Notes under the pieces: generated by a model
The model's database searches: none
What the model was told of the DNA's origin: nothing
What the model saw: only the letters and a program-made list of their open reading frames with translations
Position numbers and translations under genes: made by a program
Shown here: positions 31,278-38,698 of the stretch, in pieces
How positions within the stretch are numbered: position 1 is the stretch's first letter
How the letters are laid out: each line of letters opens with the position of its first letter
Origin: Microbacterium proteolyticum
GTDB lineage: Bacteria; Actinomycetota; Actinomycetes; Actinomycetales; Microbacteriaceae
NCBI RefSeq assembly: GCF_014192415.1
Contig: NZ_JACHXY010000001.1
Coordinates: forward strand, 806,001 to 870,000
Length of the DNA stretch: 64,000 bases
Direction: 5' to 3'

Positions 31278-31805
31278 GTGAGCTATATCCACGGGTACGA
31301 CCCCGACACGTTGCGCGAGATCACCGACTCTCGCGAGTGCGCGGAGCGTCTCGAGGAGATCGGTTCGCAACGGAGCCTGCACGCCCTGCTCGAACGGGTG
31401 TGGCTGCTGAAGGTGCTCGACCGCTTCGATGAGGCGCTGGACATCTCCGACCAGTCGGTGCGCGTCGCGCGCATGGCCGGAACCCGTCGCGACCTGCTGC
31501 GCGCCCGCATCCTGCACGCCACGATCATGCAGTGCCGAGGGGCGTACGCCGCCGCCGAGCAGGAACTGACGATGTGCGCCGAAGAGGCCGACGGACAGGG
31601 CTGGGCGAGCATCGCCGCCTTCGCGCTGCAGCACCGCGGCAAGGTGCACTACGACGAGGGCGACTACGAGTCCGCGCGTCGCGACTTCAAGCAGGCGCTG
31701 TTCCTGCGGCAGAACGCCGGCGCCACCGACGCGCAACTCCAGTCGACGCTGCTCGCCATCGACGCCGCCGAACGCCGACGTGCGCGCGAGGTCGTCGCGA
31801 GCTGA
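31278..31805 (+). CDS. Small TPR-like helical repeat protein
   Basis: The 175-residue soluble protein starts at GTG 31278 with an AGAGGAG ribosome site 7 nt upstream; the earlier in-frame ATG would run into the preceding gene. It shows at least three helix-turn-helix repeats of the TPR type (RFDEALDISDQSVRVAR, GAYAAAEQELTMCAEEA, GDYESARRDFKQALFLR). TPR proteins mediate protein contacts; no partner is evident. I do not recognise a named family. Confidence 0.78.
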   Translation: MSYIHGYDPDTLREITDSRECAERLEEIGSQRSLHALLERVWLLKVLDRFDEALDISDQSVRVARMAGTRRDLLRARILHATIMQCRGAYAAAEQELTMCAEEADGQGWASIAAFALQHRGKVHYDEGDYESARRDFKQALFLRQNAGATDAQLQSTLLAIDAAERRRAREVVAS

Positions 31806-31822
31806 ATGTCGTAGGCCCCGCT

Positions 31823-31828
31823 TAGTCT
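31823..31828 (+). promoter_or_regulatory. -10 hexamer for leaderless SprT-like gene
   Basis: TAGTCT, 7 nt before the ATG at 31836. Confidence 0.5.
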
Positions 31829-31835
31829 TCCCGTC

Positions 31836-32324
31836 ATGTCCGACTTGCAGCGCGTGCGCACCTGGGCTGAGGCGTTGATCGCCCTGCACCTCGATGCGTC
31901 GTGGTCGTTCGCGTTCGACAACGCCAAGCGTCGCGCCGGCCTGTGCGACTACGGACGCAAGCGCATCAGCGTGTCGCGCTACCTCGCCGCCCGCTACGAC
32001 GACGACACCAACCACCAGACACTCCTGCACGAGGTCGCGCACGCGATCGCGGGGGCGCCGGCCGGTCACGGGGCGACGTGGAAGCGCACGGCGCGCGAGC
32101 TCGGCTACGTCGGGGGAACTACCCACGCCGGCGAGACCGCGAACGAGCTCGCCCCCTGGGTCGGCACCTGTCCCGCCGGTCACGTCGCCTACCGCCACCG
32201 TCGCGCGACGCGCCCGACGTCGTGCGCGAAGTGCGCGCCGACCTTCGACCCGCGGTTCGCGCTGTCGTGGGTGCGTCGCGACATCAGCCCGGCTGCGAGG
32301 CTCGCCGCCGCGACGCCGCGCTGA
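31836..32324 (+). CDS. SprT-like zinc metalloprotease-fold protein
   Basis: The 162-residue protein has the HExxH motif HEVAHA (65-70) with a third His in GHG (about residue 78), as in SprT/Spartan-like domains, followed by a C-terminal zinc ribbon (CPAGHVAYRHRR, then CAKC). The catalytic Glu is present. SprT-domain proteins cleave or process DNA-bound proteins in some systems, but for bacterial short forms the role is not established. The gene stands alone between a TPR-like gene and a convergent ComB-like gene. Confidence 0.8.
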   Translation: MSDLQRVRTWAEALIALHLDASWSFAFDNAKRRAGLCDYGRKRISVSRYLAARYDDDTNHQTLLHEVAHAIAGAPAGHGATWKRTARELGYVGGTTHAGETANELAPWVGTCPAGHVAYRHRRATRPTSCAKCAPTFDPRFALSWVRRDISPAARLAAATPR

Positions 32325-32393
32325 GGGAGCCTCGAGATACCCGACGTTGATTCCCGGGTGCCGCCGCGCACCGGGATCGCGCACGCCGCCCGG

Positions 32394-32543
32394 CTCAGGC
32401 CGCGGACGCCGGACCGCCGCGGAGCACCGGCACGACGACTTCCGCGAGCCCGGGCCGGGCACCACGGAACACCGGAACGACGGATGCCACGACGCTCAGG
32501 CCGCAGACATCACACCGGCGCGGAGCACCGGCACGACGGACGC
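32394..32543. repeat. Duplicated 3-prime end of the ComB-like gene
   Basis: On the minus strand the last codons of the gene (32495-32543, encoding SVVPVLRAG and a final SAA plus stop) recur downstream at 32394-32438 (again ending SAA plus stop), with a third partial copy at 32463-32487. The copies read VVPVFRG and VVPVLRGG in a different frame, beyond the present stop codon. Confidence 0.65.
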
Positions 32544-33125
32544 CGCGTCGCGCGTCGCCCCGGCGAGAACCGCGTCGCGCCGCCCCTCGGCCGCGAGCGC
32601 CCGGCCGGTGCCGCTCGCGGTGAGCAAGTGCCGCACGGCTCCCCCGAGTGCACGGAACCCCTCGCCGGCGACGGCCGCATCGGGAGAGGCGTGGTCGATG
32701 CCGAGATCGCCGAGCGCCGCGACGACGGCCCCCGCGCCCAGCAGATCGTCCACCGCGAAGCGGACACCGGCGGCGTCGCCGTCGTCGACGTAGCCCGCCG
32801 CGATGATCGAGATGCTCGTGCGAACGCCTCGCGCGCGCTGCACCTCCATCACGTGCGCGGCGACGGCGGCGGCGTTTCTGAGACCCCCGACGATCACGTG
32901 GGCGCCACCCGCCTCCGCCGCACGGGCGAGTGACGCGGCGGCATCGTCGTCGGTTGCGAGATCGAGCGTGCCGCCCTGCTCGCACGCGTTCAGGGCGCGG
33001 GCCGACAGCCCGAGCGTCTGCACGATCACCACGACGTCCGCGGGGGCGAGACGTGCCATTCCCGCTGCACCCCATTCCAGACGCACCTGGTAGTCGGACT
33101 GCGCGTGGGCGGGGGTGTTCGGCAT
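32496..33125 (-). CDS. Degenerate ComB-like (2-phosphosulfolactate phosphatase family) protein
   Basis: The 209-residue protein follows the ComB family layout: LEWGAAGMARLAPADVVVIVQTLG at the start, a middle SIIAAGY segment, and a C-terminal SGTGRALAAEGRRDAV followed by DAASVVPVLRAG. From memory, active members have an Asp after the VVVV strand and an SPNGS motif; here the Asp position reads Gln (VVIVQTLGLS) and no SPNGS is seen, so activity is doubtful. It has a leaderless -10 (TAGGCT) 6 nt before the ATG. The 3-prime end has been duplicated downstream. Confidence 0.65.
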   Translation of the reverse strand: MPNTPAHAQSDYQVRLEWGAAGMARLAPADVVVIVQTLGLSARALNACEQGGTLDLATDDDAAASLARAAEAGGAHVIVGGLRNAAAVAAHVMEVQRARGVRTSISIIAAGYVDDGDAAGVRFAVDDLLGAGAVVAALGDLGIDHASPDAAVAGEGFRALGGAVRHLLTASGTGRALAAEGRRDAVLAGATRDAASVVPVLRAGVMSAA

Positions 33126-33131
33126 CCCTCG

Positions 33132-33137
33132 AGCCTA
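33132..33137 (-). promoter_or_regulatory. -10 hexamer for leaderless ComB-like gene
   Basis: TAGGCT on the minus strand, 6 nt before the ATG at 33125. Confidence 0.5.
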
Positions 33138-33198
33138 AGACCGGTGCACCCCTGGCCGGGATCACGTCAAGGTCTGCACGGCGGGGGCGCCGATCGGC

Positions 33199-33204
33199 GA
33201 GGAT
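33199..33204 (+). promoter_or_regulatory. Possible leaderless -10 for 33212 gene
   Basis: GAGGAT ends 7 nt before the ATG at 33212. The same hexamer occupies the same place before the ABC ATPase (24432-24437) and lhr (48798-48803) starts. It could instead serve as a distant Shine-Dalgarno site. Confidence 0.3.
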
Positions 33205-33211
33205 CGGTGTC

Positions 33212-33727
33212 ATGCGCATCCTGCTGAAGTTCGTCGTCGACTGCGATCCGGATGCCGCTTGGCGCGCTCTGCACTCGCCCCGTGCCGTGGCCGAACTGTA
33301 CGGCCCCCTCCTCGAGGTCGACGCCCTGGGCACCATGCCGACCTCGTTCGCCTCGGGCGACGACGTGCCGGTGCAGATGAGCGTCGCGGGCATCGTCCCC
33401 GTCGGCCGCCAGCTCATCTCGGTCGCCGACCGCGAGACGACCGACGAGAACGGGAGCGTCCGCGTGTTCCGCGACTGGGGCGTACCGCTGACGGGACCGC
33501 TGTCGGTCCTCGACGTGTGGGATCACCAGATGGCCGTGTCGGCCGCCCCGGGGGATCCGACACGCACGCTGTGGCGTGAGCGTCTCACCATCGGCGGCGC
33601 CGCCGCCCCCGCCCTGTGGCCGGCACTGTGGGCGACCTGGCAATGGCGCGCGACGCGCATCCGGGCGCTCGCGCCCACCTGGGCGTACGACCTCGAGGAC
33701 GAGTCGGGTTCCGACGACGCGGCGTGA
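33212..33727 (+). CDS. Conserved hypothetical protein, possibly SRPBCC/START-like
   Basis: The 171-residue soluble protein begins MRILLKFVVDCDPDAAWRAL, the N-terminal strand-helix pattern of polyketide-cyclase/START-like domains, and continues with a mainly beta middle and a C-terminal helix WPALWATWQWRATRIRAL. There is no signal peptide or membrane segment. The longer in-frame upstream start lies inside the divergent gene and is rejected. Function is unknown; the fold assignment is tentative. Confidence 0.6.
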   Translation: MRILLKFVVDCDPDAAWRALHSPRAVAELYGPLLEVDALGTMPTSFASGDDVPVQMSVAGIVPVGRQLISVADRETTDENGSVRVFRDWGVPLTGPLSVLDVWDHQMAVSAAPGDPTRTLWRERLTIGGAAAPALWPALWATWQWRATRIRALAPTWAYDLEDESGSDDAA

Positions 33728-33788
33728 CGCACGCGACCGCGGGGGCGCGAGGCCGGACGACGGCCGTTCCGTCACCTGCGGTAGACGG

Positions 33789-34439
33789 TCAGGCGAGTCC
33801 GTGCCGGTAGGCGAACACGACCAGCTGCACGCGGTCGCGCAGCGCGAGCTTGGTGAGGATGCGGCTGATGTGGGTCTTCACGGTGGCTTCGGACAGGAAT
33901 TCCCGCTCGGCGATCTCGGCGTTGCTCAGACCCGCTGCGGCGTGCGCGAAGATCTCGCGCTCTCGGTCGGTCAGCCCGCCGTAAGACGGGGGAACGGGCT
34001 CCGTCGACCCGCCCTCGGCGATGTGCGCGAACAGCTCGCGTGTCGCGGACGCCGCGATGACCGCCGATCCCGCGTGCACCGTCCGCACCGCGGAGAGGAG
34101 GAACTCCGGCTCGGAGTCCTTCAGCAGGAAACCGCTCGCCCCGCCCTGGATCGCCCGCGCGGCCGCCTCGTCGAGGTCGAACGTGGTGAGCACGACCACG
34201 CGCGGCGCGTCGGGTTCGCGCAGGATCTCCGCGGTCGCGGCGAGGCCGTCCATGACCGGCATCCGCACGTCCATCAAGACGAGATCGGGCCGGGTCGCGC
34301 GCACGACATCGACACCCTCCCGTCCGTCGGAGGCCTCGCCCACCACCTCGAGGTCGGGCTGCGAGTTCAGGACCATCCTGATGCCGGCGCGGAAGAGCGC
34401 CTGATCGTCGACGAGGACGATGCGGACGGGAGAGGTCAT
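33789..34439 (-). CDS. NarL/LuxR-family response regulator
   Basis: The 216-residue regulator has a receiver domain (IVLVDDQALFRAGIRMVL; phospho-acceptor Asp about 55 in LVLMDVRMPVMDG; conserved Thr in VVLTTFD; Lys in FLLKD) and a C-terminal LuxR helix-turn-helix (LTDREREIFAHAAAGLSNAEIAE). It is paired with the histidine kinase encoded 112 bp upstream. The ATG at 34439 follows CGAAAGGACG on the minus strand. The longer frame into the kinase gene is a shadow. Regulated genes are not evident. Confidence 0.93.
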   Translation of the reverse strand: MTSPVRIVLVDDQALFRAGIRMVLNSQPDLEVVGEASDGREGVDVVRATRPDLVLMDVRMPVMDGLAATAEILREPDAPRVVVLTTFDLDEAAARAIQGGASGFLLKDSEPEFLLSAVRTVHAGSAVIAASATRELFAHIAEGGSTEPVPPSYGGLTDREREIFAHAAAGLSNAEIAEREFLSEATVKTHISRILTKLALRDRVQLVVFAYRHGLA

Positions 34440-34551
34440 GACGACACGTCCTTTCGAGGGCGGGAGCGGAACGGAGCGACTCGAGGCGGTGGAGGGGATG
34501 CGACGGCCACGGTGCTCCCCGGTGTCGCGGCGAGAGGTGCGGGCGAGGTCG

Positions 34552-35745
34552 TCACGCCGTCGCCCCGATCGGCAGGGTCGCGCGGACGGCGAACTCGCCG
34601 TACTCCGGTCCGGCAGTGAGGTGCCCGCCGACGAGCTGAGCGCGCTCGCGCATGCCGATGAGGCCGTGCCCGGCGGGTGGCGGAGAGCCCGCGGGCGCGG
34701 AGGTCGGACGAGCATTGCGCACGGAGAGGACGACACGGTCGGGCCACCAGGCGAGGTGGACGCGCACGCGCGGATCGACGCCGTGACGCAGGGCATTGGT
34801 GAGGGCCTCCTGCAGGATGCGATAGACGGCGAGCTGGACCGCGGCGGGCGGGAGGCCCGAGGGCTCGGGGTCGACCTCGACCTGCAGATCGATGCCCGCC
34901 GCCCGCATCCGCTCGAAGAGGACCTCGGTGTCGGCGAGGGTCGGTTGCGGCCCGTCGCCCTGGCTGTGGCGGAGCTGCGACAGCAGCAGCCGCACGTCGC
35001 CGAGGGCGGAGCGCGCGGTCGACGAGATCGTCGTCAGGGCCTCGACGGTCGCCCCGGGGTCGGACGCCGCCGCGTACCGCGCTCCGTCGGCCTGCGCGAT
35101 CACGACGGCGAGCGAGTGCGCGACGACGTCGTGCATGTCGCGTGCGATCTGCACCCGCTGCTGTTCCGCGATCGTCTCGGCCTCGGCCGCCCGCTGGGCC
35201 CGACTGTTCGCCGCCGCACGCATCGCCGTGCGCACGAGGGCGCCGGACACCCACGAGAGCAGAAGGGCGAACCCCGCGGCGAGCATGATCGCGATGACCG
35301 CGAACCACTCCTCCGCGCCCAGCGGCGCCGACACGCCGCCGCGCATGAGGTAGATCGGGACGATCACGGCGCCCGCGATCGCCGAGGCGAATCCCGCCCA
35401 GAAGACGCGCCGCGACCCGTAGGCGCCGGTCGTGTACAGCGTCGCGAAGACGGCGAGGTCGGCCGGCGACGGAGACCGCGAGAAAGCCATCTGCACGAGG
35501 GCCCCGACCCAGGCGAGCGAAAGGGCGACACCGGGGTGGAGCCGCCGCATCGCCACGGCCGCCGTGAAGGCGGCAGCCGTGAGCGACGCCCCCACCGAGT
35601 CCGCCAGGGCCGAAGTGGCCGGCCCCAGGTCGACTCGCCACGGAGGCGAGGTGAGCTCGACCGCGAAGACGAGCAGACCGAACACCGCGGCGAGGCCGAG
35701 GTCAGTGATCAGCTGGTATCGCTGGAGCGGGCGCAGGGTGAGCAT
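34552..35745 (-). CDS. NarL-type (HisKA_3) sensor histidine kinase
   Basis: The 397-residue protein has an N-terminal membrane region with five to six segments (about 10-175), a coiled linker, the HisKA_3 dimerisation motif RDMHDVVAHSL (His near 205) and a C-terminal ATPase (LQEALTNALRHG, then GHGLIGMRERAQLVGG). There is no extracellular sensor of any size, so it probably senses a membrane or intramembrane signal. The ATG at 35745 is chosen because TAACGT lies 7 nt upstream; an alternative ATG at 35781 exists. It is followed by its response regulator. Confidence 0.9.
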   Translation of the reverse strand: MLTLRPLQRYQLITDLGLAAVFGLLVFAVELTSPPWRVDLGPATSALADSVGASLTAAAFTAAVAMRRLHPGVALSLAWVGALVQMAFSRSPSPADLAVFATLYTTGAYGSRRVFWAGFASAIAGAVIVPIYLMRGGVSAPLGAEEWFAVIAIMLAAGFALLLSWVSGALVRTAMRAAANSRAQRAAEAETIAEQQRVQIARDMHDVVAHSLAVVIAQADGARYAAASDPGATVEALTTISSTARSALGDVRLLLSQLRHSQGDGPQPTLADTEVLFERMRAAGIDLQVEVDPEPSGLPPAAVQLAVYRILQEALTNALRHGVDPRVRVHLAWWPDRVVLSVRNARPTSAPAGSPPPAGHGLIGMRERAQLVGGHLTAGPEYGEFAVRATLPIGATA

Positions 35746-35752
35746 CGTCGCC

Positions 35753-35758
35753 ACGTTA
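35753..35758 (-). promoter_or_regulatory. -10 hexamer for leaderless histidine kinase gene
   Basis: TAACGT on the minus strand, 7 nt before the ATG at 35745. Confidence 0.5.
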
Positions 35759-35767
35759 CGCGGGGGT

Positions 35768-35783
35768 GGATGCTTCGGCATCC
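35768..35783. terminator. GGATGC-TTCG-GCATCC hairpin between lrp-like gene and kinase
   Basis: A 6-bp perfect stem with a UUCG tetraloop, 30 bp after the stop of the Lrp-type gene and just upstream of the histidine kinase -10. It probably separates the two transcripts. Confidence 0.45.
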
Positions 35784-35813
35784 GTCTCCGGATGTATCCC
35801 GACCGGGCGCGAG

Positions 35814-36305
35814 TCAGGCCGGGAAATCGGCTGGCTCGACCGGACGGGCTTCGAAGAATGTCTGCAGCACGACCGTGGTGCGCGTGTTCACCTGGGCGGC
35901 GGCGCGGATGTCGCGGATGAGGGATTCGAGGTCGCGCGGGGTGGGCACGCGCACGAACAGCATGTATGCGGCCTCGCCCGCGATGGAGTGGCACGCCTCG
36001 ATGGCACTGAGGTGGGCGAGCAGTTCGGGGGCGTTGTCGGGCTGGGCGGGATCGAGCGGGGTGATCTCGACGAAGGCGGCGAGCGGCCGGCCGAGGGCCT
36101 CGGCGTCGAGGATGGGGCGGTACCCCTTCACGATGCCCCGCGCCTCGAGCCGGCGCAGACGCGACTGCACGGCGGAGACCGACAGGCCCACGCGATCGGA
36201 CAGGTGCGAGAGCGTGGCGCGGGCGTCGAGCGAGATCTCTCGCACGATCGCGGCATCGACGGCGTCTTCGAGACGCGGGGCGCGGGGCGCGGGAGCCTCG
36301 GTCAT
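35814..36305 (-). CDS. Lrp/AsnC-family transcriptional regulator
   Basis: The 163-residue regulator has an N-terminal winged helix (LSHLSDRVGLSVSAVQSRLRRLEARGIVKGY) and a C-terminal RAM effector domain (AFVEITPLDP, then HSIAGEAAYMLFVRVP). The ATG at 36305 is preferred because TACTGT lies 7 nt upstream. It is divergent from the DUF6421-type gene with a 108-bp spacer that contains an unusually AT-rich stretch, so it most likely controls that gene in response to an amino acid or related metabolite. Confidence 0.9.
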   Translation of the reverse strand: MTEAPAPRAPRLEDAVDAAIVREISLDARATLSHLSDRVGLSVSAVQSRLRRLEARGIVKGYRPILDAEALGRPLAAFVEITPLDPAQPDNAPELLAHLSAIEACHSIAGEAAYMLFVRVPTPRDLESLIRDIRAAAQVNTRTTVVLQTFFEARPVEPADFPA

Positions 36306-36312
36306 GGGGTCG

Positions 36313-36318
36313 ACAGTA
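36313..36318 (-). promoter_or_regulatory. -10 hexamer for leaderless lrp-type gene
   Basis: TACTGT on the minus strand, 7 nt before the ATG at 36305. Confidence 0.5.
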
Positions 36319-36345
36319 GCAGGGGCCGGAGAAGCGACAATGGCG

Positions 36346-36392
36346 AGTACCGTAGGTTTTCCGTTAGTATCCACGTTCAGCAGGAAAATTTA
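36346..36392 (+). promoter_or_regulatory. AT-rich Lrp-site candidate and promoter of the DUF6421-type gene
   Basis: This is the most AT-rich stretch nearby. It has direct CCGTAGG/CCGTTAG repeats separated by TTTT, a -10 candidate TAGTAT (36365-36370) and GGAAAATTTACC. Position between divergent regulator and target suggests an Lrp binding region. No clear -35. Confidence 0.35.
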
Positions 36393-36413
36393 CCGCCTCG
36401 AACGGAGGACGCC

Positions 36414-37811
36414 ATGACCATGACCACGCCCACCCGTGCCGCCGACGATCTGCTCGCCGGTCACGGCGTCGACACGGTCGAGCAGACCCCCGCCTGGACG
36501 CAGATGAAGAGCGCCGCGACCGCCCTGCAGTCCCTGCAGGCCAAGGACGGGTCGATCGACGACACCGCCGCGGCCGGGCCCCTGATCGACGACGTCATCG
36601 CCTCTCTCGACGCCCTCGCCCCCCTTTTCCCCCACGACGCCGCGTACCTCACCGCCTCGGTCGCCGACTTCCGCCGCTGGCGCGCGGAGGGGTTCGGCGC
36701 TCCGGACTTCCTCGACTCCCTCGTGGCGTTCCAGCCGCAGGAGCACCGGGTCGACGGCATCCGTCACCTCGTCGTGTTCCCCATGTACACGCAGAACGGC
36801 TCGAACGATCGACACGTCGAGGCGATCCTCGTCGAGGCGATCTGGCCGGAGTTCATCGCGCGGCTCGAAACGGAGTACACCAACAAACTCTTCGTCTCGC
36901 TGCGCCTGATCGACTTCACCTCGGGCTACGACACCAATTCGGCCGTGCTCTTCCCCGAGACGGTCGCCATGCGAGAGGTGCCCTCGTTCACCTGGGGCGC
37001 CATCTTCCAGGACCGCGAGGCGGCTCGATACCGACGCGTCACGCGCGCGGCATCCCAGATCACCAAGCTCGAGCTGCCGGACGCCGCCGCCCGCCTGCTC
37101 GAGGACCAGGACCTCGCCGAACGCACCTTCGTCATGTGGGACCTCATCCACGACCGCACCCACATGCGCGGAGACCTGCCCTTCGACCCGTTCATGATCA
37201 AGCAGCGGATGCCGTTCTTCCTGTACTCGCTCGAAGAACTGCGCTGCGACCTCACCGCCTTCCGCGAGAGCGTGGCGCTGCAGGCCCGCCTCTCGGCCCG
37301 CGACGACCTGGATGCGGCCGAGCGGGCCATGCTCGAACATGCCGAGCTCGTGCAGTACGCGGTGATCTTCGACCGAATCTTCCGCTTCGCCCTCACCGGC
37401 TCGCGCGTGCGCAACTACGACGGTCTCGGCGGTCAGCTGCTCTTCGCGTGGTTGCACCAGCGCCGGGTGCTGCACTGGACCGACACCTCGCTCGCCTTCG
37501 ACTGGGACGAGGTGCCGGCCGCGGTCGTCGCCCTGGCCGACGCGATCGACGAGCTGTACTGGCGCTCGATCGACCGCCCCAAGACGGCGCACTGGCTCGC
37601 CGCGTATGACCTCGTCCGCTCGGTCGTGACGCCCCACCCGGCGTCGATGTGGGCGCGCGGTCTTGCGGACGACGTGCTCGCGGGGCTACCCAAGGGCTAC
37701 ACCGACGCGGTCCTCGACGACGAGTTCCCGCTGTCGATGTTCTTCGAGGCGCTCGAGAAGAAGATGCGGCCCGTGATCGCGTCGACCGAGGGCATCCGCG
37801 GCACCGACTGA
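36414..37811 (+). CDS. DUF6421-type uncharacterised protein
   Basis: The 465-residue soluble protein has a GGAGGACGCC ribosome site before the ATG at 36414. It contains VVFPMYTQNGSNDRHVEAI, the charged motif WDLIHDRTHMRGDLPFDPFMIKQRMPFF near residue 240-265 (His, Asp and Arg that could bind metal), and EELRCDLTAFRE. To my recollection this matches DUF6421, an actinobacterial family without known function, often found near an Lrp regulator and an SDR, as here. The His-rich motif hints at an enzyme, but this is speculation. Its 3-prime end is followed by a 53-bp tandem duplication. Confidence 0.78.
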   Translation: MTMTTPTRAADDLLAGHGVDTVEQTPAWTQMKSAATALQSLQAKDGSIDDTAAAGPLIDDVIASLDALAPLFPHDAAYLTASVADFRRWRAEGFGAPDFLDSLVAFQPQEHRVDGIRHLVVFPMYTQNGSNDRHVEAILVEAIWPEFIARLETEYTNKLFVSLRLIDFTSGYDTNSAVLFPETVAMREVPSFTWGAIFQDREAARYRRVTRAASQITKLELPDAAARLLEDQDLAERTFVMWDLIHDRTHMRGDLPFDPFMIKQRMPFFLYSLEELRCDLTAFRESVALQARLSARDDLDAAERAMLEHAELVQYAVIFDRIFRFALTGSRVRNYDGLGGQLLFAWLHQRRVLHWTDTSLAFDWDEVPAAVVALADAIDELYWRSIDRPKTAHWLAAYDLVRSVVTPHPASMWARGLADDVLAGLPKGYTDAVLDDEFPLSMFFEALEKKMRPVIASTEGIRGTD

Positions 37812-37909
37812 CGCGCGGCGGCCCCGGGCGCTCGTCCCTCCGGGAGGGGAGCAGCGCCGACTGACGCACGGCGGCCCCTCGGCGCTTGTTCCCGCGGGAG
37901 GGGGCTCGA
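37804..37909 (+). repeat. Two imperfect 53-bp direct repeats starting at the DUF6421 stop region
   Basis: Both units begin CCGACTGACGC (first at 37804, including the TGA stop; second at 37857) and continue with CGGCGGCCCC, a GGCGCT core, CCGGGAGGGG- or GCGGGAGGGG-like GC block. The second unit therefore carries a copy of the final codon and stop. Confidence 0.65.
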
Positions 37910-37949
37910 CGTCGGCCACGCGGGGGCACACACTGAAGAAGGGGCGACG

Positions 37950-38648
37950 ATGATGAACGCGGAAGCCGTGGACGAGGGAGTGCGCGGGCGTCGGGTGCTG
38001 CTCGCGGGCGGAACGAGCGCCGCGGGACGGGCGTGCGCGAGTGCCCTCTCGGACGCCGGAGCACAGGTGCTCGTCGTCGGCAGCGACGATGATCGACTGG
38101 CCGCGGTCTCGACGGAGGTCCCCGGCGTCGCCGTCGAGCGCTGCGATCTGACCGACGCGCATGCCGTGGACGCACTCCGCGATCGCGTGCACGCCGCGTA
38201 CGGCCCCGTCGACGGCATCCTCCACCTCGTCGGCGGGTGGCGGGGCGGCGGCGGTCTCGCCGGCCAGAGCGACGACGACTTCGCCTTCCTGCTGCGGTCG
38301 CTGACCGCGCTGCGACACGTCAGTCGCGCCTTCGACGACGACATCCGCGCCTCGGATGCCGGACGCCTCGCGATCGTCTCATCGAGCGCGGTCGCCCGGC
38401 CCATCGCCGGCGGCGCGAACTACGCGGCGGTGAAGGCGGCGTCCGAGGCCTGGGTGCGCGCGGTCGCGCAGGGGTACGGCAAGCACGCGCGCGACGCGGG
38501 GCACGATCCGGCCGCGGCGGCCGTCGTCTTCCGCGTGAAGAGTCTTGACGGACTCGAGGACGCGCTGGCGGCCTCTTTCGTCGCGCTCTGGGATGACGAC
38601 GCCGAGGCGTGGAACGACGTCACGATCGACATCGCCGCGCCCGTCTGA
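37950..38648 (+). CDS. Short-chain dehydrogenase/reductase
   Basis: The 232-residue protein has the SDR nucleotide motif LLAGGTSAAGRA (about 17-28), Asp in ERCDLTD, the catalytic Ser (VSSSAVARP, about 144) and YAAVK (about 156-160). The usual NNAG reads HLVGGW, seen in some divergent SDRs. The substrate is not evident. It starts 138 bp after the DUF6421-type gene on the same strand with a GAAGAAGGGG ribosome site, so the two probably act in one pathway under the Lrp-type regulator. Confidence 0.88.
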   Translation: MMNAEAVDEGVRGRRVLLAGGTSAAGRACASALSDAGAQVLVVGSDDDRLAAVSTEVPGVAVERCDLTDAHAVDALRDRVHAAYGPVDGILHLVGGWRGGGGLAGQSDDDFAFLLRSLTALRHVSRAFDDDIRASDAGRLAIVSSSAVARPIAGGANYAAVKAASEAWVRAVAQGYGKHARDAGHDPAAAAVVFRVKSLDGLEDALAASFVALWDDDAEAWNDVTIDIAAPV

Positions 38649-38698
38649 GCAGTGGCGCGGGTGAGCCGGGTGGCACTCGACGTCGGTGCGATCAGCGC

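Noticed and set aside
32189..32371. Small minus-strand ORF MRGGTRESTSGI
   Set aside because: It overlaps the certain SprT-like gene on the other strand and has no ribosome site.
36414..38648. Siderophore biosynthesis cluster around the DUF6421-type gene
   Set aside because: No IucA/IucC, NRPS or adenylation motif is present.
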